Positions 36,581 to 48,084 of a stretch of DNA of 64,000 bases are shown here, in pieces. The notes under the pieces are model-generated. The model was not told the DNA's origin and made no database searches. It was given only the letters and a program-made list of their open reading frames with translations. The stretch lies in contig JAINUG010000015.1 in the NCBI GenBank assembly GCA_029706075.1, positions 2,141,715 through 2,205,714 of the forward strand, written 5' to 3'. The position numbers were made by a program, and so were the translations under genes. The stretch's first letter is position 1. The number at the start of each line of letters is the position of its first letter. This DNA comes from Aldrovandia affinis. Lineage: Eukaryota > Chordata > Actinopteri > Notacanthiformes > Halosauridae.

Positions 36581-36948
36581 AAAGCGACGTCTAGTGAGAA
36601 AATCGCTTCTGGTTGATCCCTAGGGTAAGATGCACACAGGCTCGTCAGCGTCCTCCACGGGTTGTCATAGGCATTTTCGCAGCAGCCACGCACACTTAAT
36701 GCCAGAGTCAACTCAACAATCTATGTTACCTGGAACCTGTCTCATGAAGGAAGTTCAACATAGTCAGGGTATCTTTGCGTTACCTGGCTACACAAAGCCT
36801 AACAAAGGCAATTACGGCTAACCTGTCTCACGACGGTGGTTATTAACTCACTCTGTCAGCCCTGTTTTTTCTGATCAAGCTGAGTGCACACACACAAAAG
36901 GGGCGGTGTTTGTAATACAGCCAATTGCATGCAACATGGACAGATCCA
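36581..36948. other. possible Harbinger-like fragments
   Basis: The phrases ACCTGTCTCATGAAG near 36735 and ACCTGTCTCACGACGG near 36818 resemble the TGTCTCACAAAG termini of the adjacent Harbinger MITE. They could be remnants of a related element, but I could not define boundaries. Confidence 0.3.
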
Positions 36949-37610
36949 GAGCACTGTTTCACAAAGCAGGATAGGTGGGCTAGCAAGCTAACTTTGGCCT
37001 TAATCCTGGGTTTTTGGTCCCACTACTGTGGCTCACCCAAGGCTGCGGTGATGGGAATGTGAGTGCAATCTATTGCACCAATCACTCTCGGGAATCCTAT
37101 GAAAAAATGACACCGCAGTTAATATGCAACAGTAAGTTTTATTCATTATTGATAACTATATATATATAACTACAGTATATGAACTGTATGTTTGCTCAGG
37201 TTCTCCGCATCACCAACGGAATACATACATGGACCTGTGGCTAGAAAACATAGGAAAATACATACAGTTTGCACAGTGAACGCATTGCTTCGACGAATGG
37301 CATTTGTGACATGCGGCTCTAGAAGCTTGCAAAGATACAATATTTCCTCCACGGAGAATCTGATTACGTAATTCTGTAGGAATGGTGAGGCCATTTTCCA
37401 GAGAGCTGAATGGTGAGGGGCGGCTTTTTCATAGTATTGGATCCGTTAGCCTGAACTTAACCTACTCCGGAGCAGGTTAGGTTTGCAGTATAAGTTACCA
37501 TGGTGATGCAACCCGGTTAAAAGTGAGCCACAGTCGTGAGACCGAAAATCCAGGCTTAAGCCCAAAGTTAGCTCGCTAACCCACTAATTCTCCTTTGTGA
37601 GACAAGCCCC
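36949..37610 (-). mobile_element. PIF/Harbinger MITE with transposase remnant
   Basis: Long inverted ends, about 85 bp, are visible. Left: TTTCACAAAGCAGGATAGGT, then GCTAGCAAGCTAACTTTGG, then ACTGTGGCTCAC. The right end in reverse complement reads TCTCACAAAGGAGAATTAGT, then GTTAGCGAGCTAACTTTGGG, then ACTGTGGCTCAC. On the minus strand 37170-37394 encodes FLCFLATGPCMYSVGDAENL then SKHTV, the N-terminal helix-turn-helix region of HARBI1-type transposases (usually FLATGSF..VGDAE..SK.TV). The DDE domain is absent. An AT dinucleotide run lies at 37157-37165. It is a different family from the copies at 11836 and 54312. Confidence 0.75.
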
Positions 37611-38285
37611 TGGACTGTTCTGATTTGAAAAGTGAGTTGACCAAATAACACGTGCAATTTCACATAGGCCCAATGTTTTAGTTATTTTTAGTCTAACTCA
37701 CTCGAACAAAAGCCCAAATAATGTTTTGCACTGCAGTACTGAATTATGCTGGATCTGTTTAGCTTTTGTTCACAACTATAATTACCTCATACATTTCTGG
37801 AAGTTGTATAAACAGTCATGCCTTTATTTATTTTGTGGTTATGTACTTTCAAAAACACTGCAATTGGAAATAGTGATATTTAACACAAAAGCAAAATGAG
37901 TTATTGTACAAACAATTTATGATTTTAATACATTGTTGAAATAATGTACAGATTTTACAGAACAGGACAATTTTCTATAAGACTAGCCATATAAATCATT
38001 CTGGGGAATTTGCATACCATACCATTTTAATATGTACTTTTAATACCCTCATACAGGATATTGTGGTTTTATATACAGTGTTTGGTTTGCTCTTTATTTT
38101 CTAGGCTTTCTGAGCAGTGGAGTCTGATATAAACCCTCAGTACATTCACTTTGAAAAAAATATTGATTTATAGAGCAAATGCCAAAGGCAAACATTTGTG
38201 GGTATGTGCACAGAATGTAACAGCAGAAATAAATATTGTTTTCTTCATAAAATTAGGAGAGGACATACTCAAAGGAGGAGAAAAA
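37611..38285. other. AT-rich DNA, no gene seen
   Basis: Nothing recognisable lies between the Harbinger MITE and the tandem duplication. The 101-codon frame starting at 38151 runs into Tc1 sequence and is not a gene. Confidence 0.5.
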
Positions 38286-38314
38286 TTGATGGAACATCAA
38301 GTCCAAGATGAACT

Positions 38315-38666
38315 TACAGTGGGTATAAAAATATATTTGAAAAAAATGAAAATTGCAATTCCCAGATGTGCAAAGCTGGTAGAGACTTACTCAAGTAGAC
38401 CCACAGCTGCTAAATGTGCTTCTACAAAAAGGGGTGAATACTTATGCGGTCAATGATTTTCATTTTTGTATTTTTTATTAATGAATAAAAAACTTCATAG
38501 TTTTTATTATTATTTGACAATATATAGTATTTGGTGTTAATCAGTGGAAAGAAATCCCAATTAAATCTATTTTGATTCCCTGGAATCAAAGTCACCACTA
38601 TGAATAAAATATGAAATGCCAACATGTGAAAAATGGCAACAATGAATACTTTTTATACCCACTGTA
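38315..38666. mobile_element. Tc1-type MITE in unit 1
   Basis: The ends TACAGTGGGTATAAAAA and TTTTTATACCCACTGTA are perfect inverted repeats containing the TA target. The interior includes TACTCAAGTAGACCCACAGC, a trace of a Tc1 transposase 3' end. It has no open transposase. Confidence 0.85.
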
Positions 38667-38689
38667 TTTCATGCAATTAAATAAGTGTT

Positions 38690-39006
38690 AAATTGGGTTG
38701 AGATCTGGTGACTGAGACAACCATGGCATATGGTTTATGTTGTTTTCATGCTCATCAAACCATTCAGTGAACACTCATGCCCTATGGATGAGGCATTGTC
38801 ATCCTGTAAAAGACCACTCACATCACGATAGAAATTCTTCCCCATAGGATGAAAGTGATCACTCAGAATTTATTGCCATTTACCGTGCCCTCTAAGGGGT
38901 TGAGGGTGGACCTAAACCATGCCATGAAAATGCTCTCCACACCATAACAGAGCCGCCAGAACCCTTAATTTACTCAAGTGTTTCCTTTATTTGGCAGTTA
39001 CCTGTA
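38690..39006. mobile_element. truncated Tc1 element in unit 1
   Basis: The right end (TTTGGCAGTTACCTGTA) and the internal phrases AACCATTCAGTGAACACTCA and CTAAACCATGCCATGAAAAT match the Tc1 derivative at 5281-5800, right half only. The left half and TIR are missing. Confidence 0.75.
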
Positions 39007-39705
39007 GCGTCATATTTCTTACACATTTTAAAAGGCAAGAGATTAAATCTGCAAGACAATCACAGAGGAAATATAAAACATGCAGAGTGTGAAATTAGAA
39101 TTTGTTTACAAGGTTGATTCATTCCTTCTCTTCCAGTTTGGCTTTTGATGGTCTTTTTCTTTTTCTTTTTTGTCATTATAGGCACTAAGATCTTTTGGAA
39201 TTTGCAATTTGAAAAAGAATTACTGCAGAATTCAAAACATAATTTCTCACCATTTCAGTATCCCATTAAATGTCTTGCATAAAATGCTCAATTTCAGTCT
39301 CGTCCAATCATTTATTGTCAGGTTTGATGATCACTCACCAGTAAAATAACATAAAGGGCTACAGGGCTCATCACACAAACTGCTCCTTCGCAACATGCAG
39401 GAAATGAGACCAAATTAAATGCCAATGAGGCTGCTCAAAATAAATGTTGTCATTCCATTGCAGCTTAGTAATACAGGCACTGAGCCTCATTTCCTGCTGT
39501 ACTTTGCTAGCTCAGTGGTGGGCCTTCCCTTTAGAAGTCCAATGCCTATGATTACATAGTTTGATCTCAATATCCTGGCATGCCAGTGTTGGCTAAAGTG
39601 TATATTTATGTGTAGGAAGGATAATGATATCACAATGGTACTCACAAATATTACAATAATAGCACTTCTGCATCATTTGATGGAACATCAAGTCCAAGAT
39701 GAACT

Positions 39706-40058
39706 TACAGTGGGTATAAAAATATATTTGAAAAAAAATGAAAATTGCAATTCCCAGATGTGCAAAGCTGGTAGAGACTTACTCAAGTAGACCCACAGCT
39801 GCTAAATGTGCTTCTACAAAAAGGGGTGAATACTTATGCGGTCAATGATTTTCATTTTTGTATTTTTTATTAATGAATAAAAAACTTCATAGTTTTTATT
39901 ATTATTTGACAATATATAGTATTTGGTGTTAATCAGTGGAAAGAAATCCCAATTAAATCTATTTTGATTCCCTGGAATCAAAGTCACCACTATGAATAAA
40001 ATATGAAATGCCAACATGTGAAAAATGGCAACAATGAATACTTTTTATACCCACTGTA
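39706..40058. mobile_element. Tc1-type MITE in unit 2
   Basis: This is the duplicate of the MITE at 38315-38666, with the same TACAGTGGGTATAAAAA ends. Confidence 0.85.
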
Positions 40059-40081
40059 TTTCATGCAATTAAATAAGTGTT

Positions 40082-40398
40082 AAATTGGGTTGAGATCTGG
40101 TGACTGAGACAACCATGGCATATGGTTTATGTTGTTTTCATGCTCATCAAACCATTCAGTGAACACTCATGCCCTATGGATGAGGCATTGTCATCCTGTA
40201 AAAGACCACTCACATCACGATAGAAATTCTTCCCCATAGGATGAAAGTGATCACTCAGAATTTATTGCCATTTACCGTGCCCTCTAAGGGGTTGAGGGTG
40301 GACCTAAACCATGCCATGAAAATGCTCTCCACACCATAACAGAGCCGCCAGAACCCTTAATTTACTCAAGTGTTTCCTTTATTTGGCAGTTACCTGTA
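40082..40398. mobile_element. truncated Tc1 element in unit 2
   Basis: This is the duplicate of 38690-39006, ending TTTGGCAGTTACCTGTA. Confidence 0.75.
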
Positions 40399-41265
40399 GC
40401 GTCATATTTCTTACACATTTTAAAAGGCAAGAGATTAAATCTGCAAGACAATCACAGAGGAAATATAAAACATGCAGAGTGTGAAATTAGAATTTGTTTA
40501 CAAGGTTGATTCATTCCTTCTCTTCCAGTTTGGCTTTTGATGGTCTTTTTTCTTTTTCTTTTTGTCATTATAGGCACTAAGATCTTTTGGAATTTGCAAT
40601 TTGAAAAAGAATTACTGCAGAATTCAAAACATAATTTCTCACCATTTCAGTATCCCATTAAATGTCTTGCATAAAATGCTCAATTTCAGTCTCGTCCAAT
40701 CATTTATTGTCAGGTTTGATGATCACTCACCAGTAAAATAACATAAAGGGCTACAGGGCTCATCACACAAACTGCTCCTTCGCAACATGCAGGAAATGAG
40801 ACCAAATTAAATGCCAATGAGGCTGCTCAAAATAAATGTTGTCATTCCATTGCAGCTTAGTAATACAGGCACTGAGCCTCATTTCCTGCTGTACTTTGCT
40901 AGCTCAGTGGTGGGCCTTCCCTTTAGAAGTCCAATGCCTATGATTACATAGTTTGATCTCAATATCCTGGCATGCCAGTGTTGGCTAAAGTGTATATTTA
41001 TGTGTAGGAAGGATAATGATATCACAATGGTACTCACAAATATTACAATAATAGCACTTCTGCATCATTTTGTTTCTGTGTTACTCATTAAAACATTCAA
41101 AACTGATACCATGCACAACCTAACTTTTAGACTGTCACACAAATGTCTGTTTTCCTGAAACATTTTCTTCATCATCATTTTCTTTACCATAAATGTGAAG
41201 GGTTTAAGATGACTTTTATGTCATTACTGATTTTGCCCTCTTTTTGGTTTTCATTATCTGTATGT

Positions 41266-41704
41266 TGTGGCAGGATCAGGGGGGGTGGAGTTTCCATGCA
41301 GTCAAAGAATGATAACAAAATCACCATACAACAGAAAATTAGGAAACAAGAGGGATTATGAGGGGAAGCAAACAAGCATTGTTATTCTTTCTCGTAGTCA
41401 CTATCCGTAATCACTAGTCATTATTCCAATCCAGGTCCTCTGATAAACAGGGGTCAGCACACAAACAGTGTTTTCCAAAACAATCTAAGTCGCGCCTGTA
41501 AGCAATCCAAACACAAATCTCTCTATCACTCTCCAACACCAGCGTTTTTCCCATACGGTACTTTCCGATACTCCTGTGGAAAAGGTGTGCCTTTTATTTC
41601 CTGTGTGAACACTTAGCTAACGCATTTCAGGTGTGGTGCGTCAGCCCCGGACTTCCCCGCCCTTCTACTACCACCCCTTGGTATGCCTCCAGGCGCCTGC
41701 CACA
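41266..41704 (-). mobile_element. solo LTR, 439 bp
   Basis: Perfect 9-bp inverted termini, TGTGGCAGG and CCTGCCACA, are flanked by a 4-bp direct repeat ATGT (41262-41265 and 41705-41708). On the minus strand GAAATAAAAGGC lies about 100 bp in and could serve as a TATA-like element, and the leading 100 bp are GC-rich. Four-bp duplications occur in some LTR families. A cut-and-paste MITE is the alternative, though the GC-rich U3-like end argues for an LTR. Confidence 0.65.
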
Positions 41705-41708
41705 ATGT

Positions 41709-42570
41709 ATATACTATGTATTTATTTTACCCTCATTTTTGTAATGTTTTTTAGTAGCCTTAACAGTCAAATGCCCTTTGATGTTCAGCACTCTGAATAC
41801 TGAACACAAGTGGTATTATATGTTAAAATCCACCACTTATCCTACATGTAAAATATATTTATTTGATTTAATATAGTAATTATTACATAGAATACCAATA
41901 TCAATTAAATCACCAAATTCATTGATAGGCAGAGCAATCTGCTGAATCAAGGTTCTTCAAAATATACAGCTCACAATTCAATTAAAATAAAGAGCTGGTT
42001 CAATAAGTTGCAACACTAAGACAAAAGCAAAATATTCAATGTCAAATCTACATATGTAGGTGTTCTACCTTAACAAACATTACATTCTCTACATAAATGA
42101 CATGTAACAATCACAAAAAATATGAAACAGAAGACAATTATACTGCCCAAGCTTGTCTCTCTCAAAATTGACAACACACACAGTCAGGAACGATCGCCAA
42201 AGTGTGAGCTGGGATCAGATCCCCCCCAAGAATGCATGAATGTGCAGTCAAAAGTTAGAACTAAGCCCTCCTTTCCTGTCATATAACTAAGTTACCCGGC
42301 AGGGTGGGAGATGCTAAACCTGATTGGATAAAGTTAGACCACTGAAGAGGTTGGGTTCATATATGGAAAGGGGTAGCTTATCTAAGGTATCATAAAGTAA
42401 GATTTCCTAACAAGTTCCCTTCAAAAAGTTACTCTAGGTTATCGAAAGCAGGGCTAAGTGAAATTATATTATTGTCAAAATATATGGTTGTTTAAATAAT
42501 GTTGTTTAAACCCCTTTTGAAGGAGAACAGAGACGTTACAAGGTAATTCCGCTTAATATAATATAATATA
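41709..42570. other. AT-rich DNA, no gene seen
   Basis: No repeat or coding signature was found. A short TATAA-rich run lies at 42555-42570 beside the SINE tail. Confidence 0.45.
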
Positions 42571-42712
42571 CGCCATTTATCAGACGCTTTTATCCAAAGC
42601 GACTTACAGTAGTGAATGCATACATTTTCTGTATATGTGGCCCCAGTGGGAATTGAACCCACAACCTAAGCATTGTCAACGCTGTGCTCTACCAACTGAG
42701 CCACAGAGAACC
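42571..42712 (-). mobile_element. tRNA-derived SINE with L2-type tail
   Basis: On the minus strand the head has an A-box TGGCTCAGTTGGTAGAG and a B-box GGTTGTGGGTTCAATTCCC, followed by GCATTCACTACTGTAAGTCG and CTTTGGATAAAAGCGTCTGA. It is the same family as the plus-strand copy at 51246. The tail is shared with the L2 LINE at 23706. Confidence 0.85.
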
Positions 42713-43438
42713 ACTTAGTTATTAAATACCTCTAGCAAAAATGGTAAATTTACTCCTGCTTATGAAAATAGAGGTGCGATATTGTCAAATAATTGTCCAA
42801 CCAGTAGAGGAATTTCCATTTTCAAGCAAAGAATATCGATACCATGTGACAAAACCAATCATGATATGTGGAACTCTGCTTTTATCTGGTGCAGCCTGGA
42901 AAACGTTAATTACAACCTGGCAAGCCTCAACAAACATTACTTACTTGGGTAATGTTCAATTTATAAGTAAGTAATGATTCAAAATGAAACAATAGGGAAT
43001 TTTGAGGCATTCAACTTTTAGGAAACCCTGATGTGGACAAAGTGTAACTTTTCCTGGATCCCCCCTAGTGTTTTGACCGGTACCGGTCAAAGAGCTATGA
43101 TCAGCACAAATCCATAATGCATACATTCATGGAGCGGTAAATAAGTGCAGTGGAAGACACCATTTTGAGCCCGATCAGATTCTCCACAACCTCAGGGCAA
43201 AACAAAACATGATCCCGTTGCAGTTTCACACACCCTGTTGCACCCTGTACCACATCATAAATGTATTTTTACCCCATTTATACAGTCACTGCATTCTACA
43301 AAATGGTGCATCCACAAACCAATTAGCCTTTTAGCTTTCAGGACAGTGTGTTCACGGTCAATGTGCAATACAATAATTGATAACATTTTTGTTTCTATGT
43401 ACTGTGACATCATGAGAGGTTTTACCAGGGCAGGTCGG
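42713..43438. other. DNA with a perfect 20-bp palindrome, no gene seen
   Basis: No element boundaries were seen. At 43072-43091 the sequence TTTGACCGGTACCGGTCAAA is a perfect palindrome. The long open frame starting at 43238 runs into the LTR and has no domain. Confidence 0.5.
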
Positions 43439-43917
43439 TGTGGGGCAGTGCAACAACACACAAAAAACAGGCAAAACACAGACGGTTCAAACTTAAAGTC
43501 CAGGTTTATTTCTCCTCAGGGCATGAATGGGCACTTTTCCTCCAAACAACAATCCAAAATCCAACTTATATATTCCAACAGGAAAAAGGGTTCACCCAGA
43601 ACTCAAAACATTCAAAAAGGTCTCAACCTAAAATGTCACTGTTCATCCTGCAACCCATCCTCTTCTAGTAAACAGTTCTCAAATCAAAAGGTTACTTTCC
43701 TTGGTTTGTTTCTTTCAGCTCCTTCCAGCCAACTCTCTCTCCTTTGTCCTGCGTGTGGGCCTTCTATACTGGCCTTGATTAGGTTCAAACATACACCTGG
43801 AGTCGTGTTGCATTGTGGGGCTTGTAGTGTGTACAACGGCGGCCATTTTGTGAAGTGGCCGCCGATCAGCAGGGGAATGCAGCACTCCTCCACCACACGT
43901 CCCCCTGTGATGCCACA
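43439..43917 (-). mobile_element. probable solo LTR, minus strand
   Basis: The termini TGTGGGGCA and GATGCCACA give a TGTGG/CCACA inverted pair. On the minus strand the order is a GC-rich U3 with a ZNF143-like ACTACAAGCCCCACAATGC (43810-43828) and a YY1-like CAAAATGGCCGC (43839-43850). A TATA box ATATATAAG follows near 43570 and AATAAA near 43505. That spacing is right for U3-R-U5. A perfect 9-bp stem (CGGCGGCCA/TGGCCGCCG) with a 10-nt loop lies at 43837-43864. I see no target duplication, so the edges are less certain. The transcription-factor assignments are by motif only. Confidence 0.6.
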
Positions 43918-46588
43918 GTACTTACATTGCTTGCACTTCCGTGAAGTCCAAACACCAATAAGTATGATTATTATTCACATTAAATCACTGTAAAATGAAG
44001 CATTCAAATAAATTGTAATTGTTTTTGGCTGACAGGCAAACTTGTAGTATATTGTGCACTGCACAGATCCAGGTGTGTGTTTGTGCTCTGGACAATAATA
44101 GGTTCAATTGCATGCCAATTCAGGTACTGAGAGGAATCCAGCAGTCTTTTATTGTTAAAATGGTGGATAACATGCCTGTTTGACCCAATATCTGTGTCAC
44201 TTGTGTGCAATCATATCTGTGGCATCTTCCTGCAATACTATGAATAGGGGTTGTCTTTGTAGACTCAGGCCAGGTGGCTGAATGGCATTTGCCTTGTAGG
44301 AAATAAGCAAACAAAGGGAACACAGTAGGGGTTCTTCTCTGGCTGTTCCTCTTAGTAAATGGGGAGAAAATGGGGTAGGGGAGACATTCCTTGAAAAGAG
44401 ACAGCTTGTAGGAAAGTCAGTATAAAATTGTAATGCTTTCATTTTGATGCACAAGATTTGTTGCACATTTGATATACATGTTGGGGATGAACTGTATGTA
44501 ATAATTTACCCCTGGCTGATATATAATTTGTCAAAGTAAATAGTACAGTATGAAACTATTTATGATTTATTATGACATATTCTCACATATTTAATAGGCA
44601 TTGATGGTGCATTTGTGTGCTGCCATAAACCACGTCTCTACAGTGTTTTATTGCAAAGTTATAAGGATTTATATAAGAGTAGGGAAAAACAGGTGGAAAT
44701 TGCTTTTTTAAGTGCTTGGCGTGGACCAAGTGCTCTGGTGTTCATTCAAGGAGCAATAAAAGTCAATGATGATACCAGGGAAGCCTATATTTGTTTATGG
44801 GTTTTAGGTAAATCAGTGTATTGTTCAGACAGAAGAGAGACCCAAGATGGATTTAGTTCGGCTAGGCCACATACTGTTTGCCTGGACAGAATCATGAAAT
44901 GCATAGTGCTATCCTGACACTAGCTTGTGCTTTAAATCTTAGCCAGCTAACTGTCTTAATAGCCCTCTCCTAATCCAATAGCAAATATGTATAAAGAAGA
45001 TTTGACATGGCTTCTCCATGCTGATGTGTCGTTCTGCAGCATCAATGTATTTCCTGTGTGTTTATAGATTTCAAAAACTGCATATCAAACAGAAGCAACT
45101 TATGTGCAACATAATATGCAATTTTCCAATAATGGAGCAGTAGTTTTATTATTCAAGCAATGGATGCTAGTATGGGTATTTGGTTATATATTTGTATGTT
45201 TATTTATTTATCAGGGACATAGCAAAAAACATTGTTACAATGTTAAAAACACACATCAGATGCATTGCATTGTGTATTTATAGCCTAAAGACTACCCTAT
45301 AGGCTAATTTCAACACCTATCCCCATATACATGATATATAAACATATCAAACATATGTGGCATTTTTATATTTTTTAGGCTTTTGCTAGCCATTATCTCT
45401 CAGTTGAAACATAGTTTTTGTGTTTAATAATGTTTGTTACACCAGCTATCCATCATGAGTTGAACATGATAAGTGTAAGTTACCATGGTTAGCTAGCAAA
45501 CAAATTATTCTTTTAGCCTTGGCTTTAATGAATACGTTCTATGGCAGTTTCAGTGTGTCTTTTCAACTTGAAATATAAAGTTCTATTTCTGTTTCGATTC
45601 CTTCCTGGAGCTGAGTTGATTACCTGTTCCCATCCCTCATGGAAATGCAGTTAGTAAATGTATGACGAAATTGAATGGTGCTGAACTTCTGGAAGAACAT
45701 TGGTTCAAGTGGACTTATAAAAACTCTTTAATGACTTGAGATGTGACAAAGATCAAAATTACCTGTGAATTAGTGTTTATGGTAACACAATGGTGCATCA
45801 TTATCTTGATGTGTTTTTGAGGGTAGTGCCTTGTTCTCTAGCACCAGCACGAGACAGCTCTGTGTCATGTGAGGGCTGTATGGAAGTGTATCACCTGACC
45901 ACCCATTGAGCTTTCACCTGACCACCGATTGAGCTTTCACCACCCAGATGTTTCTCCCTCTGAAAGGCTGTAGAAGATTAAAGTTGGCCAGGATGAAGGA
46001 ACCATGCGCAGATACAGGACAATTGGTAAACGGAAATTAGATACGTTAACTGGCTTTTTTTTTTTTTCACCGTCCACCTAGACATTGATAGAAGACAAAG
46101 CAAAGACTCCAGGATGAGCTTACCATACACTCCGCAACACCACAGCTCACAAAGATGTTTGTTTGGCTGTACATTTCATTTCTGTGACATGAATATCACA
46201 CCTAGCAACAGGTGAAAGCTAATCACAGAGAACTGCCTGAATAACTACAGTAACATATCAAAAAAATGGTGCATAATGGAAGCCATTCTACACAATACTG
46301 ACTTTAAAATTATAGCTTTATTAGACCAGAGAATACTCAACCATTTCTATGAATCTGCATACATAACTAAAATTCAGACATTCAAATTTTTGAAAAGCCA
46401 TTTGTTCTATAAACTTCTGCATGCTTTATTTACTCACTTACTGCTACTCCCAATGTTGAATACATCATGCAGAAGGGCTCTATACCATACATTTTATACA
46501 TTTTTGGCAACCAAGATTGAACTGGCTACACCTATGGTAAAGTGCCATACCTGTAGTGTGGGTCGAGGATGGAAGAGCCACTCGCAGA
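43918..46588. other. AT-rich intergenic DNA, no gene seen
   Basis: Only short frames without recognisable domains occur (for example 100 codons at 44615 and 111 codons at 46276). TTTATTTATC runs lie near 45200 and a T run near 46055. Nothing is supported. Confidence 0.5.
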
Positions 46589-48084
46589 TGTCACGAATAT
46601 CTAAAAGCTAACTACGAGTAGTCAGCCACTAAGTCTGCGAACAGATAAGAGAACAGGGGAAAAAATTGATGGACAAAGAAAAGGAAACTCTGAGCATAAA
46701 GTCCATGGAAAATAATAATAAAACAAAACAACCCGAAGGTTGAGGACTCTTCAACGAAGAGGTAAGAAACTCAAATGATTTTAGAGACTTTAGCTCTGGG
46801 AGTTTTTAAACCCCAAAACAAAGAATGTCGAAAAGGAAAACTCAAATGAAATTTTAGAGACTTTAGCTCTGGGAGTTTTTAAACCCCAAAACAAAGAATC
46901 ACAGAATCTCAGGAGACAAAAGCTGTTATATAGCCAAAGGTGGTGCTACAAAAGGGTGCTCAAACTTTTTGTGTTCACTTTTTTATTTGATCAGAAATAC
47001 ATTTAAATAGTTATTAATTACACTTTGAAAAAGGATGTCAGCTTTCCAGAGGTCAAGCTTCTGTTCATTTAATAATAAATACTAATAAATTTAGATCAAT
47101 TTAGCTCCTAGCAAGTCGTCGTCATTAACAGATTCAAAATTAATCATAATAAAAAGTAAAGGGATATTGAAAGGCAAGTTATTTTACTGTTTTGATGGCT
47201 CATCATTAGTGCATAACTCAAACACAGTAAAACAATGTAATAACTTTTGAAACCCTGGAATTTTAAATGAGATGTTAAAGTATTGTACCAAATTGGGAGA
47301 AAACTGGGAAAATAAAAAGAATAAAATAAAATGTCATCTTTAAAGAAAGCAGTATAAAATTAGCAGAGCAGACGATGCTTCAAACCAGGGGTCAGGGAAA
47401 ACTACAGAACTGTGTTCATTAAACTGAAGGTTAGCTAACGTTGTTCTTAGTACTTTGATGACAGTATCTTTATTCCTGGAAGACACAAGGTACAGACAGC
47501 ATGTTCTTCTTTAAACAATGGTTTACAAACTAAAAGCTGACTTTTTTTCCATCTTGTCCCATCAATGTTTGTATGCTTTTTAAAGATTTTTTTAACGCAG
47601 TTTTTGGTTCTGTGCAGCGGCTGACCTTAAATCATGTAGGCGTGATAATTTCATGCTGTAACTTTAGTAATAAAGCTCATTAATGTTTGATAATCCAAGA
47701 AGTAATCCAAAATGCTGTTTATTAAAGTAATGATTGGCTTTTCAAAAAACACTGAATACAGTTACTTGATTTTTATACTGATTAAAAGACCACAACCCAA
47801 CCCTGGTGGTAACGCTGAAAATGATGAAATACCTTCTCTCTTTAACTGAGAGACCACAATGAAAATTCCGTAGTTCACCGCTAGAGCGTAACAATGGTTT
47901 ACACAGAACAAAAGAAAAAACAGAATAAACACTGATAATCAGCTGGCCATGATTGGAAAACACACCGACAAAAGACCATATAAGGAAAATGGAAATGACA
48001 ATGATTCCTCACACCAAACAAAAGAAAACAGACCATCACATGGTCAAGCGCCCTCCAGCGGCTGAACAAGGTAAAACCGTGACA
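46589..48084 (-). mobile_element. possible long LTR or LTR-bounded relic
   Basis: Perfect 7-bp inverted termini TGTCACG and CGTGACA bound 1,496 bp. On the minus strand the leading 130 bp are GC-richer. A TATA box (AGTATAAAAATC) lies near 47780 and AATAAA near 47725, an LTR-like order. No target duplication was found, and the length is large for a solo LTR, so nested insertions or chance termini are possible. A 71-bp-period tandem duplication lies within it at 46768-46899. Confidence 0.4.
46768..46899. repeat. two-copy tandem repeat, ~71-bp period
   Basis: AACTCAAATG, then TTTTAGAGACTTTAGCTCTG, GGAGTTTTTAAACCCC and AAAACAAAGAAT occur twice (46768-46826 and 46839-46899), with one 2-bp difference in length. 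Confidence 0.85.

Larger units (their letters stand above)
38286..39676. repeat. 1.39-kb tandem duplication, unit 1
   Basis: This 1,391-bp unit is repeated head-to-tail at 39677-41068. By eye the copies are nearly identical: I noticed one extra A in a run near 39730 and a shifted T between two T runs near 39165/40545. The junction reads CATCAT|TTGATGG. The unique flanks are GAGAAAAA on the left and TTTGTTTC on the right, so only 2 bp (TT) are shared at the breakpoint. The unit contains a Tc1 MITE (38315-38666) and a truncated Tc1 relative (38690-39006). Confidence 0.9.
39677..41068. repeat. 1.39-kb tandem duplication, unit 2
   Basis: This is the second copy of 38286-39676, 1,392 bp, in direct orientation with no spacer. 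Because unique flanking DNA is included along with transposon relics, it is a segmental tandem duplication rather than two transposon insertions. An assembly error joining two haplotypes would look the same. Confidence 0.9.

Noticed and set aside
38286..41068. Two independent Tc1 insertions or a CRISPR-like array
   Set aside because: The repeats include identical non-transposon flanks and only two 1.39-kb units, so this is a segmental tandem duplication.
42571..42712. tRNA gene
   Set aside because: A- and B-boxes are present, but the sequence continues into the SINE body and L2-type tail and no cloverleaf forms. The same applies to 18434, 26911, 35186, 49670 and 51246.
43238..43993. 251-codon plus-strand open frame
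   Set aside because: It crosses both edges of the probable LTR at 43439-43917 on its antisense strand and shows no domain. Chance frame.
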